The translations under genes were made by a program, and so were the position numbers. Shown here piece by piece: positions 11,091-22,684 of a stretch of DNA of 64,000 nucleotides. Positions within the stretch are counted from its first letter, which is position 1. Each line of letters opens with the position of its first letter. The stretch is from Punica granatum (Eukaryota > Streptophyta > Magnoliopsida > Myrtales > Lythraceae), in assembly GCF_007655135.1 (NCBI RefSeq), contig NC_045127.1, positions 12,409,001 to 12,473,000 on the forward strand, given 5' to 3'. The notes beneath the pieces were generated by a model. The model did not search any database. It was not told the DNA's origin and was given only the letters and a program-made list of their open reading frames with translations.

Positions 11091-12850
11091 CGTTTAGAAC
11101 TTATGATGAATTTTGAGAGATTCTAATTCACATGATCTTCTTTTCTCAATTTGGATAATTTTAATTTTAAGCTCTTTTTTTTTTTGGGTAAGAGCAATAT
11201 GCTTCAGTGTTTCTCTCAGTGCAAGTATGCAAAGATCAAGTGTAGTATGCTTTAATGTTTTTATCTTTATATATATACTTTTTAACAAGTATCCGCTTTA
11301 AGTTTTGATTTGTTTGAGTAGTACAAATTTTTCACATATGATTCTCAAATATACTTGAGTCGACTAGAATGAATATGCCGACATTGGGACCGGCCCAATC
11401 TTCTCATGCCAAATCCTGACGAGAATATATTCTTCTTCTTTTATCACCTTACTCTAGAGCTAGCAAATTCGAAAGAACATACTCCAAGCACGTTGCAATC
11501 AAAGTTAAACTATGTTGTATTCATTCTTAATCTCAGGTCTTCAATAGCTAATAAGAGAACTGTCCATTCCGGCTCACAATTGGATTTGTGCCAATCAACC
11601 ATACTGCTCATCGGCCAACTTGGAGCCGACGTGCAAAATTTATGAAGTTTCGAGAGAGAAGAATACATACTTGAGATGGGGCCAGGAACTACATAATTGA
11701 CATAATAACCTTTTCTTTCCGGTCTTATAGAATTTTTTGGTTTTTTAAGTTTAGGCTGCTCTTTTTATTATTATTATTATTTTTTTTGGCCCACAAGTTT
11801 AGGCCTTAGGCTACATCTAAAAGCTATACATTATATGCAACTTTGGGAAAAGGTAAAATCTATAAGCTAAAGCTATGTTTTGTTGTTTCCTCTCGAAGTT
11901 CTCGCTATAGCCTTTTTTGCCATGGAAAATCAAGGAGATGGCCTTGTCCCTCTCAACTTTTCCCAGCAAGAAATTATTATTTTACTCTTTTTTTTGGGGT
12001 AGAAATGGATAATTCAATTAAATTAGCAAAACAGAGGCAGCCTCAGAAATTATCATTTTACTTTTATTTCACCATGATGCAATTGATGTAAATGAAATGG
12101 ATATGGATAAAGATATGTAACTTGTTTGATTAGAAAGAGAAAAGAGGTAAAATTGTATAAAATATTCAAAAAAATACCCATACAGCTTTTCTTTTTCTTC
12201 TCCTTCCCTCCGTTTTCCTCAATCCAAACGGAGGGTTATAGAATTTTTTCTTAGATAGGAAGGCCCATGAGCATAGCTAATAAAGGAGTATGAATGATTT
12301 TTAATAAGTATCGAACTTGAAACTCTTAATTACCAAACGAAAGGGTATGCCCCTGCGCGATACACTCTTCGATGGAGAGTTAGATGATTTTTCGCAAAAA
12401 AAATCATTCAAAAAAAAAAGATTTAGAAAATTTTAATTTCAATGGGTTTTTCCCAGTTTTGTTGGAGTGAATTGAGTTTTTTATATTTGAATAATTGAGA
12501 TTTTTATATGTGGTTGGTCATAACACATATGTGACCGCAGTAAAGCCAAATGTCATAATGTCAAAATGCATTAACATGAACTAATTGTTTTATCTGTGCG
12601 TTACGCGGAAATTTCACTCATAGTAGGATATTTTTTAAAATTTTATAAGAATATTATTCAAACGGGTCCTTGAACGTAACAATTAATTTATAATTATAGA
12701 AGATTATAAATTAACGATGTTCGGCTCTTCAAATACGGGGTTATCAGGTGTAGAGGGAGTTATTCGCGCGCACAAGAAGAAAAGCAAAGCTTCTCTAAGT
12801 TGGGAAATGTTTTTGAGCTGGGAAGTGTTCTGATCTGAGCCATGATATGT
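11090..12850. other. Unit B DNA matching unit A 1480-3510, no gene
   Basis: Most of this interval aligns with unit A minus its MITE and SINE insertions, so it preserves the older state. Short ORFs are present on both strands but show no conserved domain, and their frames are not maintained between copies. A poly-T/AT-rich segment at 11760-11790 and oligo-A runs near 12390-12420 are present. I see no gene. Confidence 0.5.
12248..12400 (-). mobile_element. Possible SINE remnant on the minus strand
   Basis: Unit A lacks this stretch. On the minus strand it reads TTTGGTAATTAAGAGTTTC then AAGTTCGATACTT, resembling the box B region of tRNA-derived SINEs. The tail and target duplication are not clear. 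Confidence 0.35.
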
Positions 12851-12867
12851 TTAGTAAAATAACTATT

Positions 12868-13203
12868 ACAGACGAAATAGAGACGGGAATATCCGTCTCA
12901 AAATTATAGGCGGAATTAAAACCGTCTCAAATCCGTGCATAAAATAGGTCTATCCATATTAGGACGGACTTGAGACGGTTCACTTCCACCTAGTCTTTAG
13001 ATGGATCTTTACCATCTCAAATGCCGTCTCTACAATTTAGAGAACGTACATTCCATCTCAACATCCGTCTCTAAACTTTAGAAACATCAATTCCGTCTCT
13101 AACTGACCCTGTAGTACATAAGTCGTCTATAATTCCATCTCAACTAGAATGACAAAAATCCGTCTCTAGCTGTCTGTTTTTTAACGCCTGTTTTCTAGTA
13201 GTG
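12868..13203. mobile_element. CACTA-type transposon end
   Basis: The minus strand reads CACTACTAGAAAAC at 13203-13190, a typical CACTA terminal inverted repeat. Inside it lie at least eight copies of GAGACGG or CCGTCTC-like motifs in both orientations across 12868-13175, matching the dense subterminal repeats of this superfamily. No matching CACTA start is visible on the left, so this is a truncated or rearranged end. It has no counterpart in unit A. Confidence 0.65.
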
Positions 13204-13635
13204 CATGAGGACTATTCATAGTCGCCTTTCATATTCCTTGCGACTAACAAACTCAGAAATGCCATTCCCTATGTAATGGATCCATCATAGAATGGCTATT
13301 CCCCGCGTGACATTAGATAAATAGTTGTTAGGCCGTGATTTCGAAGAAAACTAAGTTGGTCATTCCGCTAGAACATATTCTATGCGATAAATGTGAAATG
13401 TAAGCTTGTCTAATAAGACTTTTATGGTAATAAACAGATGGCGAATGAATATATATCTCTTTTCTCTTCATGGCACTATCGTCTATCGTACATTTTGACA
13501 GATTATGAGATTTGTGCATCTTGGGATAATCTTACATAAAAACCCCTTACAAAATCCGAACTAATGACTAGAGATCACGTTGTGCAGATTTTTTAGAGGA
13601 CGGTATCGCACGATAATTACAAAAAGAAAACAGAT

Positions 13636-13905
13636 ATGGATCGACCCATATCGCAACCCATTTTTAGCATTTCCAGATTTGAAGGATCTAAGGACAGGAG
13701 CTTTCTCTATGTTTATGACTATACACATAAATGGATACTGACTGAATTGGATTCACCTCGAAATCAAGAGTCAGTTTCTTGCAACCGAAACATTTATTGG
13801 GACAGCAACCATCTAGAATATTTACACTTTTCACTTTCCATCTTTTGCGAGGATCAATCAGTTTCAGCATTTTTCCGAATCCCGGTAAGATCGGAAAGCT
13901 TTTAA
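13636..13905 (+). CDS. Conserved small ORF of unknown function (unit B copy)
   Basis: This is an 89-codon frame beginning MDRPISQPIFSISRF and ending in TAA. It is rich in Ser, aromatic and charged residues and shows no signal peptide, membrane segment or recognised domain. A homologous but frameshifted copy is at 5095-5385 in unit A. The minus strand is open over the same interval in both copies, which weakens the coding case. It may be an exon of a lost gene or simply a chance ORF in conserved duplicated DNA. Confidence 0.2.
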   Translation: MDRPISQPIFSISRFEGSKDRSFLYVYDYTHKWILTELDSPRNQESVSCNRNIYWDSNHLEYLHFSLSIFCEDQSVSAFFRIPVRSESF

Positions 13906-14329
13906 GGCACATCTGCGTGGATATTAATTAGTTTCCGGTGTGTTGGAACAAATCGGATATTTGAAGTAAATGTTGCAGGTAAGGTGGGAAAATTTGGTGC
14001 AGCACCTTAATTCCCCGATGATCGCTATGGATTCAAAGATTATGAGCATTTCCACGCTTCAAGATCACGTCCCCGCAATAGAATCACAACACAGCAGAAC
14101 AAAATCGTCCAGGGAGGAACAAATTGATGAAACGACCATAAGCCTTTATGCGGGGAAACCAAAAATCACAAAAATATTGATTTCAAAAACACTGTAAGAA
14201 AACTTCATGTAAGCATCTATGTAATGCCGATTTTGGCTTACTGTTTTACTCTTTCAAGTTTCAGTCCATGTACTTCTCGGAATCCACTCCAAAAGCATAT
14301 CAGCAGGTACTTGATCAAAATATCGAGCC

Positions 14330-14530
14330 AAAATCGCTGTTCTGCAATTGGGTCCTCAGTTACTGATGTTTAGTTTAGGAGCTTCCAATAGAGTCTCCAT
14401 GTTCAGCTTTGATGCTGAAAACCAACTCCCTTTAGCAGAGGTTTGGATCCGAGATTACCCACATAGTTCAAGAAACTGTCCAATTTTACCTTCACTATGA
14501 AGCCACTGAGCTCTTCTTAAAACAAAACTA
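14330..14530 (-). pseudogene. Fragment of the coiled-coil family, C-terminal part
   Basis: The phrase GAGATTACCCACATAGTTCA and its neighbourhood match the intact gene around 18330-18400, which encodes its NYVGNLESQS region. The rest of the coding region is missing here. It is followed by family 3' flanking sequence at 14560-14760. Confidence 0.5.
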
Positions 14531-14769
14531 ACAAGCCATTCGAAATTTAGGAGGCACATTTGGATAGTAGAAAGGACGATGTTTTTTGAAGAAAATTTTC
14601 ATGTGACAGTCTCTAGAGTTTTTAGAACAATTTGATGGACATGAATAAGCCCCACGGGTATCCAAAAAAAAAAAAAAACTAAAACACTGAGTCTCGCTAA
14701 TGAAGAAAACTACACTGAAGCGCCAAAGTAAAGCTCAGTTTGGCCTACTGTTTAACACCTAGTATCATA

Positions 14770-16000
14770 AATCTACTACTTCTTGTTGCCACAAGTATCA
14801 GCAATTACATTTACAGTAGAGAAGAAATCACTGTACTTCAGTAGGGTCCTCAGTTTTCTGATCTTCTGTTCAATGGCTTTTTCTTCAGTCTCCATATCCT
14901 TCATTGTTCTACTTCAATGCCGGGAACCGCTCCCTCTGCTAGAGACTGTGGCACGAGATTATCCAAATAGTTCATGAAACAGAACAATTTAACGACTATA
15001 ACCATGAAGCAATCGAGCACCTCTTCAACCAGTTTACGAGTCCTATTTCTCCACTGGTCCTCAGTCGCATGATAGCATTGAGGGATAACTCCTAGTCGGC
15101 CCTGCAACTTTTGAGTCTCATCTACCTCCATCTTCTTGAATTCGTTATCTGCCCTTACCACCAGGTAGTGTATCCTCTTGACAAGCCTTGCGTTGCTATT
15201 TTTCCAAGTGAGCAATTTCAGGGAAGACTTGAACTCCTGGAACTTGGACATCTCCATCTCGTTCATAGAGAATAAGACAGTGATCCCGAGTAGCAAGAGC
15301 GAAAGCTGTCCCTCAATATCAGCAGCTTGAGCCATCAACTCCTTGTTGGGCTTCTCACTTTCCTTGTTCTCGATAGCTACCTCGGCAGCTCCTGCAGCAA
15401 TCAATTCAGGAAAAGTCAAGAGCCCAAGATTCCAACTGACCTATTATCTAGTGCACCGCCCTTCCAGGTTTGGGCTGTCCAACCAGATGTAATAGTTCCA
15501 TCATAGACTCTTCTATCATCTCTATTTCACGTTCTTCGCCGGAACCCTTTACATTTTCTTCGCTCTTGGCACAATCCCCAGATTGATCAAGACAGCTCAA
15601 AAGTTCACTCGAATCCTTGGACTTCTTGCCTTGTGCTGCTTCAAGAAGTTCTTGCAGCTTGTTCAATCAAGCATCTATTATTTCTTCCACCTTAGAGAAT
15701 TTACAAACCCTTGCTTCCAGGACAGCTAGGGCCTCTTCGCAGTCCGGGATGACTACGATGGCATTGTCTCTGCGGATGGTGTGGAATAACATATTGATCA
15801 CGTGATACATCTTGCTCTTCAAGCTTTCGCGGTTGCTCTTCAATGATTCAACATCATGGATCATCTCATTATTTCCTTTCCACTCTCCCATCATTGTAGA
15901 CACTCTCGATCTTTTCGTCAGCTCTTCTGATGAAAATGGATAGTTGAAACGATCCGTCACGGCTTGTAGAATAAGTGCGATTACGATCTTCCTCGGCCAT
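14770..16000 (-). pseudogene. Pseudogene of the 436-residue coiled-coil family
   Basis: It starts at an ATG at 16000 (MAEEDRNRTYS) equivalent to that of the intact gene at 19415. A one-base insertion near 15873 shifts the frame after YNDGRVERK. An in-frame TGA at 15667-15669 follows EEIIDA where the intact gene has a Lys codon, and another stop follows near 15448. Similarity then resumes through ELMAQAADIEG, a hydrophobic LSLLLLGITVLFS segment and MSKFQEFKSSL. The C-terminal end is scrambled after about 14935. A TATAAA box on the minus strand at 16152-16147 and a leader like that of the intact copy are conserved. It was probably a working gene once. Confidence 0.75.
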
Positions 16001-16159
16001 GGATGGTCCCCGAGAATTAGGGGAGTAACAGGCTGTAGAAATGAAAGAGAGGGAACGGAATGAGAAACTACTGAAGAACCTTTGATTTGCATTCAATTGT
16101 GTGATGGGAGAGAGGGAGAGAGGAGCTAAAGTCTGATATCTTTGATTTTATATGTTAAG

Positions 16160-17050
16160 CGTGGAGTTAGTTATTTCGGTTATAATGCAGAAGAAAACTC
16201 GAAGGATTTTTTAGATTTTGGTCCTCTAACTTATTTCTGATGAAGTCAAACCCTCAGATTGTGTTGTCTTTTTCTCATTGGTCCTCTTTGTTGCATGAAT
16301 AGTTAAATTCCTTATCAGCTCCATATTTACGACACACCATCACGCAGATGACCGGCCTCTTTCAATGCCTATTTATCCTCAGAGGCCAGACTGACCACGA
16401 GGTTAGATAGAGAAATGCAGTAAAAGAAGCATTTCAAGGTTACTTGTTCCAAGTGCTACGAAAAAAAAAAATTATTGAAACATGTGTACTAAGTGCATGT
16501 AGTTCATCTACAGGAGGCCACGATCCAATGTTATATCGTGAGGGATCCTTCGTGTATTGGTTAAACCCGAGATTAATGGTCAAGCCTCAAACAAAAGCAG
16601 GACCGGACTGGGAACGATCTTGCAGATTCAGATGTACTACAGATTCTGCAGAATTTATCTCAATCAGTTTTGGTTTTAGAACTAACGAATTTACTGCGCA
16701 TAACCAGAAGATAGAATTGACATTCGAAAAATCTATTTGCTAAACATATATAACCAACGGGGCATGCATGTTCTGGGACTTGCAGTAAATTTTAATTGTT
16801 ATTTCACTGAACTTTTTGAACCTTGTTATGTTATGTTGCTTACATCTTTTTCCCCCAAAGCAGAAGCTTTCTGAAATTTCTGTTTCTGTCTTGAGAAATG
16901 TCCAGAGCAAGTACAATTTTACGTGATCATGATACAATTATTCATCGAATCAAATTGTGTTTTCAATTCTAACAACTTTTTCTATGGTTAGATATAAAAG
17001 AGAGTAAAATATGTGTTGATCTCAAGTTCTCGTTCTCATCATCCTACTGG
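16160..17050. other. 5' flanking DNA of array unit 1, no gene
   Basis: This matches the flank of the intact gene at 19580-19960 in order: the ATTTCGGTTATAATGCAGAA region, a TTTGGTCCTC region, then an AAGCATTTC region. Positions 16480-16640 also match 21180-21350 in the last array unit. The ORF at 16444-16743 is not preserved between copies, so I do not call it a gene. Confidence 0.5.
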
Positions 17051-17740
17051 ATGGACTCTGTAAACCTCAAAATTCGATTATCTTTTCAACTACTTGTTTA
17101 GCATACTGGCCGGTGATTTCTTAGAATAGTTTCGATGATCTCTTGCAGATTTTACTTTTAAAGACAAACATTGAGAAATTCACTAATAAGATTGCAAGAT
17201 CTGCTTCATGGACATGCTAGATCGACGGAGGCAGAGTATGGACATTTGGTTTGTAGAACGGACGATGAATGTTCTTGAAGAAATTTTGTATGCGACAATC
17301 TCAGGAAATTTTTGAGCAACTTGCTCAAGACGATCAATATAAGCCCCATGAGGGAAAACGAATAACATTGAGTATGAATTCACGCAGAAAACTATATCGA
17401 AGAGCCTAAATGAAGCCCAGTTTGGCCTACTGGTTTACTCTTCCAAAGTTTTATACTAATACTTCTTTAGATCTTGCACCGTGGACGTTTCCCGCTTCAG
17501 GTTTTACCACGCAAAAATCTCAGTCTCTTGATTCTCCTCGATCTCTCTACTCTATTTTGTTGCTTGGCTTGCTCGTGTTTGGAATTCTCGATCTTGGGTT
17601 TGTTTCTGCATTATTGTCGCTACACAACCTATAATATATTTCCAAATTACTAATAAAATTCTCATTAAGAGATGACCATATCTCATAGCTTTGCTATAGA
17701 GCAAGCCGACTGGTTGACCTTGGCTTGTGTTAATCACCTT
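17050..17740 (-). pseudogene. Truncated array unit 2: family 3' flank only
   Basis: Positions 17050-17440 match 17745-18130 and 20635-20980, which is 3' flanking sequence of the family. The coding region expected beyond 17440 is replaced by unrelated DNA up to 17740, after which the next unit starts. No coding capacity remains. Confidence 0.55.
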
Positions 17741-18104
17741 GAGGGACTCTGTAAAACTCTAATTAGTTAATCTGTTCAACTACCTGCTCAGTGTACAAGT
17801 TAGCGGGTGATTCATTACTACGATTTTGATGATCTCTTGCAGATTTCACATTTTTAACAAGCATTGCAAGTTTCAGTACTAGGAGTGCAAGAAATACTTC
17901 TTGGATTCGTTAGTTCGAAGGAGGCAGAGTTCGCACATTTGGATCTTGGAATGGACAATAATTCTTGAAGTAATTTTCTATGTGACAATCTCTGGGAGTT
18001 TGTCGAACAACTTGATGGGCCGGACCAATACGACCCGCAGGGAAAACTGAAGAAAACACGGAAACATTGAGTCTCCACTAACGAAAAAAGGCTAATCAGA
18101 GCAC

Positions 18105-19415
18105 CTATGTAAAGCCCAGTTCATCCTGCTGTTTACCTAATACTTCGTGGGATGAGATTCCACAAGCATCAATGAGATCTCTTACAATCGAGCCATATTC
18201 ACTGTATTTGTAGAGTTGAGTCGAAGACAACAGGGTCGCTAGTTGCTTGATCTTCTTTCTAGTAGCCATTAGTTCAAATTTGATATCCTTCATGATCTGC
18301 TTCAATGCCGAAAATGCTCCCTTCACTAGAGATTGTGACTCGAGATTACCCACATAGTTCATGAAACTGTCCAATCTAACAACCAGCTCGATGAAGCAAT
18401 CAAGCACCTCTCCGGCCAGTCCATCAGTCTGTTTGCGCAAGTCATAAGGCACACGCTGCAATTCCATGATAGATCCTCGTTGGTCTTTCTGCAGTTTTTG
18501 ACTTACATTTGCCTCCATCTTCTTGAATTTGTCATCCGCCTGTATTGCCAAATAGTGCAACCTCTTGAAAAGCTTGGCCTTGCTGTTTTTCCGGGCAAGT
18601 GATTCCAAGGATGACTTGAACTCCTGGAACTTGGACATGACCATCTTGTGGATAGACAATAAGACGATGATCCAGAGGAGCAAGAGCAAAAGCCGTTCCT
18701 CACAATTGTCAAATTGAGCCATCAGGTCCTTGGTGGACTGCTCAATTTCCTCAATCTCGATGGCTAACTTTGGAGCTTCTCCATCGTCTTTCTCATCTTC
18801 CTTGGTAGAGCTGACATCAGGAAACTTATTGGGATTGGAAAAATCACCGAACGACTTATATGGACTCCTCTGATCTTCTTTAGATTCTTCTTCGTTCACC
18901 AATCCAGTACTAGTCGAGATCCCGAGATTGGTGCGAACAGATGTATCTATCTGGTGGCTGGCTGTCCCTTGTTGGGGCTGTGCACTCAAATTTAACAGTT
19001 CTGGCACATCACCAGATTGATCAAGATCGCTTGGAAGTTCACTTGATGTCCTGGACTTCTTGTATTGTAAGCCTTCGAGAAGTTCACGGTGCTTGTCCAG
19101 TTTAGCATTGATTCCTTCCTCCTTCTTGAAGATCCAATGAATAATTGCCTCCAAGATTGGTAGACCCTCTTCAGGGCACTCGTGGCCATTGAAGGTCTCA
19201 TCTAATGTTTTGATCAGGTGATGCATCTTTCTTTTCATGCTTTCTCGGTTGCTCTTCACTGACTCAACATCATGAATCATCTCATCATTGCCTTCCGCTT
19301 TTACATCGTTCAACAAGCTCTCGATCTTTTCATCAACTCTTATGATGAAACTGGCTAGTTGCAAGGCGCTGGAACAACTTCCAGAAAGAGTGCGAGCACG
19401 ATCATCATCGGACAT
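18105..19415 (-). CDS. Intact 436-residue coiled-coil protein with one hydrophobic segment, unrecognised family
   Basis: A single uninterrupted frame runs from ATG 19415-19413 to TAG 18107-18105. Residues 20-115 are charged and heptad-like (helical, probably coiled coil). Residues 120-215 are Ser/Asp/Glu/Lys-rich and look disordered. Residues 216-240 are acidic and helical. Residues 241-256 (RLLLLLLWIIVLLSIH) are strongly hydrophobic, either a membrane segment or a buried helix. Residues 257-400 are again charged and helical, with several KK and LxxL patterns. There is no N-terminal signal peptide and no catalytic motif that I recognise. A TATAAA box lies at 19574-19569, and a possible 77-bp 5' UTR intron at 19426-19502 has GT-AG ends. 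A broken paralogue at 14770-16000 keeps the hydrophobic segment and the MSKFQEFKSSL motif, which supports real coding. A lineage-specific plant family is my inference; function is unknown. Confidence 0.7.
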   Translation of the reverse strand: MSDDDRARTLSGSCSSALQLASFIIRVDEKIESLLNDVKAEGNDEMIHDVESVKSNRESMKRKMHHLIKTLDETFNGHECPEEGLPILEAIIHWIFKKEEGINAKLDKHRELLEGLQYKKSRTSSELPSDLDQSGDVPELLNLSAQPQQGTASHQIDTSVRTNLGISTSTGLVNEEESKEDQRSPYKSFGDFSNPNKFPDVSSTKEDEKDDGEAPKLAIEIEEIEQSTKDLMAQFDNCEERLLLLLLWIIVLLSIHKMVMSKFQEFKSSLESLARKNSKAKLFKRLHYLAIQADDKFKKMEANVSQKLQKDQRGSIMELQRVPYDLRKQTDGLAGEVLDCFIELVVRLDSFMNYVGNLESQSLVKGAFSALKQIMKDIKFELMATRKKIKQLATLLSSTQLYKYSEYGSIVRDLIDACGISSHEVLGKQQDELGFT

Positions 19416-19568
19416 GAATGACCCCCTGACAATTAGAGAAGTAAGAGGCTGTAGAAATCAAAGAGAAGGAGCGAAACGAAAAGCTGATGAGAATCGGATT
19501 ACCTTTGATTTACTTTCAACTGTGTGACGCGAGAGAGGGAGAGAGGAGCTAAAGTCTGACATCATTGG

Positions 19569-19574
19569 TTTATA
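19569..19574 (-). promoter_or_regulatory. TATA box of the coiled-coil gene
   Basis: TATAAA on the minus strand lies about 155 bp upstream of the ATG and ahead of a CT-rich leader. The pseudogene copy has the same box at 16152-16147, with a similar downstream sequence. Confidence 0.55.
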
Positions 19575-19579
19575 TGTGA

Positions 19580-20635
19580 ACTGTTAAGCGGGAGGTAGTT
19601 ATTTCGGTTATAATGCAGAAGAAAACTCAAGTATTTTTAGACTTTGGTCCTCCGACTTATTTCTCATGCAGTCAAACCCTCAGATGTTGTGGTCATTTCT
19701 CATTGGTCCTCTTTGTTGGCCTGAGCAGTTAAATTCTTATCAGGTCCTATGTGTGTCACATCATCTCGAAGATGATGGGCCTCGTTCAATGCTTATTTGT
19801 CCTCTGAGGGCCGGACCGACCTCGAGATTAGAAAGAGAAACACAGAAAGAAAAGCATTTCGAGGTTATTGGAAACTTGTGCTGGATTCTGCAGATTTCAT
19901 CTCAATCAGTTTTGGTTTTAGAACTGATGAATTTAATGTGCATACCAGATGTTTATTGAGAAACCGATGAAATTGGCACTTCCAGGTATCTTTTATGCTT
20001 GTATAAATCTTCTGCATTATTCTTGGAACCGAGTTGAAAGGTCGTAAGAGCTCTAATTACAATAGGAGAAAAGACCATCAGTTGATTTATTGTCCTTCCA
20101 TGTTCCAGCCACCAGTAGCCAACATTTCCTTATTGAGGTCCTTTGAGCTACTCATCTGTCAATACCCGAGATATTGTCATATAATTCAGTAAATCTTGGA
20201 AATTAAAAGAGGCCTCTGCGATGACTGATAAACCAACCGCCTCAGTCATTAAGGTCCCTACTCATTTTCTCAACCTCTGGAATAAGTTCATCTGCCACTT
20301 GCGGCACTTCAGAGTCCAGTTAACTGCCTTTCCTTCTTTCTTCTCGAGGTCAATCACATTGCATAGAACATGCCAAGACCACATGGGATGATCTTGCATG
20401 TTCACTTGTTATACGTCATCCGTGGTATTGACATTCTCCTATGTTGCTCGAGTTCTCCATTGGAACTGTTATCGACTCGACATGCCTGAACATTGTTAAG
20501 ATAGTATAATGCAATCATGATATTCATAATTGAAGTGCTTATTCTGCTTCTAACTCTCTGACAATATCTTAAACATGATCAAGTTACTTATGAGGCAATC
20601 TTAAGTTCCATTGTCAATCACCTAACTGGACTTTG
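19580..20635. other. Flank of array unit 3, no gene
   Basis: The first 300 bases match the flank of array unit 1. Positions 20330-20480 resemble 21510-21680 (the GGTCAATCACATTGC region, and the TGGTATTGACNTTNTCCT region). No intact frame is maintained between the copies, so any former gene here has decayed. Confidence 0.45.
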
Positions 20636-21140
20636 TAAAACTCGAGTTAGTTAATACTTCAGCTACTCGCTTACCGTACAAGAAGGTGATTTCTTAAGAT
20701 GATTTCAATGATCTCTGCAGACTTTACATTTTTACACAAGCATAGCGAGATTCACACGGAGTGAAAGAAATGCTTCTTGGATTTGTTGCTTCATTCGGAT
20801 CTTAGAAGGGACAATGATTCTTGAAGAAATTCAGTGTGTGACAATCTCATTGATGACGACAGTCAATAAGCAACATTCAGGATAACTGAAAGAAAAAAAC
20901 ACGATAATATTGAGTCTCGATTAACAAAGGGAACTGTTTGAAATGCCTAGCTGGAGCCAAGTTTGCCTACTATTTTACCGATCGACGAGCCCTATTACTC
21001 CAATGATCATCAGACACCTGATACAAATCCGTGATATCTGATTGGCCCTGCAGCTTTCGAGTCGCATAGAGCGTATTCATGACCACCGTCAAGGCAAATC
21101 GGGGGACTCCTTCGATGTCGACCTCGAGGTTAGAAAGAGA
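20635..21140 (-). pseudogene. Array unit 4: coiled-coil gene remnant with most of the CDS deleted
   Basis: Positions 20635-20980 match the 3' flank of the intact gene. Positions 20990-21080 retain a short piece like the TCTTTCTGCAGTTTTTGACT region, and by 21118 the sequence is already 5' flank (CCTCGAGGTTAGAAAGAGAA). About 1.2 kb of coding sequence has therefore been lost. Confidence 0.55.
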
Positions 21141-21479
21141 AGCATTTCGAGGTTACTTGTCAATGGAACAATACCTACTGGAAACTAATCGCATAGATGG
21201 TGCATCTAGTTCATTCGCAGGATGGCTCAATGCAGTGTTATATCCCATTGGCAAGAGATTGCGGGAGTCTTTCTTTAACCCGAAGTTAATGATCAGTGAA
21301 TGATTTCAAGCTATGAATGATCGCAAAGCCTCAAACAAAAGCAGGACTGGACTGGGAAATCTGCAAAATTTCACCTCATCAGTTATGGTTTTAAAGCTGA
21401 TGAATTTTAATGTGCATACCAGAAGTTAAGTATATTAAGAATTTTTCATGTCATTTGTTAAACCTTGCAAATTAGACCA

Positions 21480-22170
21480 GTTCCTCGACTAATTTTCCAT
21501 CTGCCTATCATTTTCCGCAAAGTCAATCACATTGCGTAAAGCATGTCAATAGACCATGCAGATCGATCTCGCATGAGTTCTTGCTTGCTGTTAATGCTGC
21601 ATGCACCGTCAGTGGTAATGTGGCAACCAGTTGCTTTTACTGATACGTTCGGAACCTTGGTATTGACGTTGTCCTGTTCTTGGACTGACATAAAGCCAAA
21701 TATTTGATCTACAACCTCAAAGAAATGCGCCAATCCTTCTCGATTTGTCAATCTTTCTGCGTAAAAATATAGTCAAGCAGGTGATCTTTTAAAATGAGAA
21801 AAGATCCCTTGCCGATCACGATTCTCAGGTAGCATCTCGAACTCTCCATTCAAATGTTAGGTAGCTACTCTGGACCGTAAATCGGTTATTAGAAAAGCTA
21901 CCGTAGCGCGGGTCAGTAATTTGTCTTTGTACCTTAATGCTCGTTCCGAAATTGTTATCAATTCTGCATGCCTTGCTATTATGTTCATATGGCATAATGC
22001 ACTCACGAGATCGATGATTGGAGTGCTTATCTGCTTGAAAATAGCAGGCAATTTTCTGAACCATGATCAAGATTTTACGACGCCAGGTGATTTCATAAGA
22101 GTCACCGTCAATGAAACAGACTTTGCTTTCAAAAGTTGCCAATTCGACCTTGCCCGTTTAAAATAAACGA
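21480..22170 (-). other. Minus-strand open segments of unknown origin
   Basis: Two minus-strand frames (21751-21527 and 22142-21825) are open and could be exons. They contain Cys/His-bearing stretches such as CHITTDGACSIN, and the second frame begins FESKVCFIDGDSYE. The first resembles decayed sequence at 20330-20480. I recognise no family and cannot define splice sites with confidence. It may be a fragment of another gene carried in the array. Confidence 0.3.
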
Positions 22171-22684
22171 CTGTCATAAGATAACACAAATCATTGGCAC
22201 TTCCTTTGTCCATTCGCTTGAAACACCAAAATTCACCGCCGACCGGAATAACTCATGATGCAGTTCACTAGAAAGAGTGTGACACACTTCTGGATCGGTT
22301 AAAATGAAGAAGACAGATCGTTAATCTCTGAGAAAGTTCAGAGAAAGTTTTTTGTTGGGCCAACGGGGTCATTTCGGCTTATGCTTCTCTTCCTTCTTCC
22401 CTCCCTTTCTTTCCATCCAAGAGTGGGCTAGTAATATGTGACCTGTCGCAGTAAAACCAGCAACGCAAACAATTTCTAGCTAATGCACCGAGGTTGTGCT
22501 GTGGCCTCTCTTTAATAGACAATAGCCCGACTCACTGGTTACAGCAATGCATCACTAATAACGACAACTCCACGTAACAGTGAAAGAAGATCGAAGTGCC
22601 CCACCTCAACTGCATCTACCTATGTCTCCAGAAGACAAAAATGTTATATCCTGCCACAAAGCGTGCTTAATTACCCTACTAACA

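Larger units (their letters stand above)
14112..22352. other. 8.2 kb block present only in unit B
   Basis: Unit A reads continuously from ACAAAATCGTC (5560-5570) to GGGCCGGTGGGGCTCATTTCG. In unit B the same two sequences are separated: ACAAAATCGTC ends at 14110 and GGGCCAACGGGGTCATTTCG starts near 22355. Everything between is a local tandem array of coiled-coil genes, pseudogenes and their flanks. I see no terminal inverted repeats or target duplication at the borders, so a simple transposon is unlikely. A precise deletion from unit A is an equal alternative. Confidence 0.75.
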
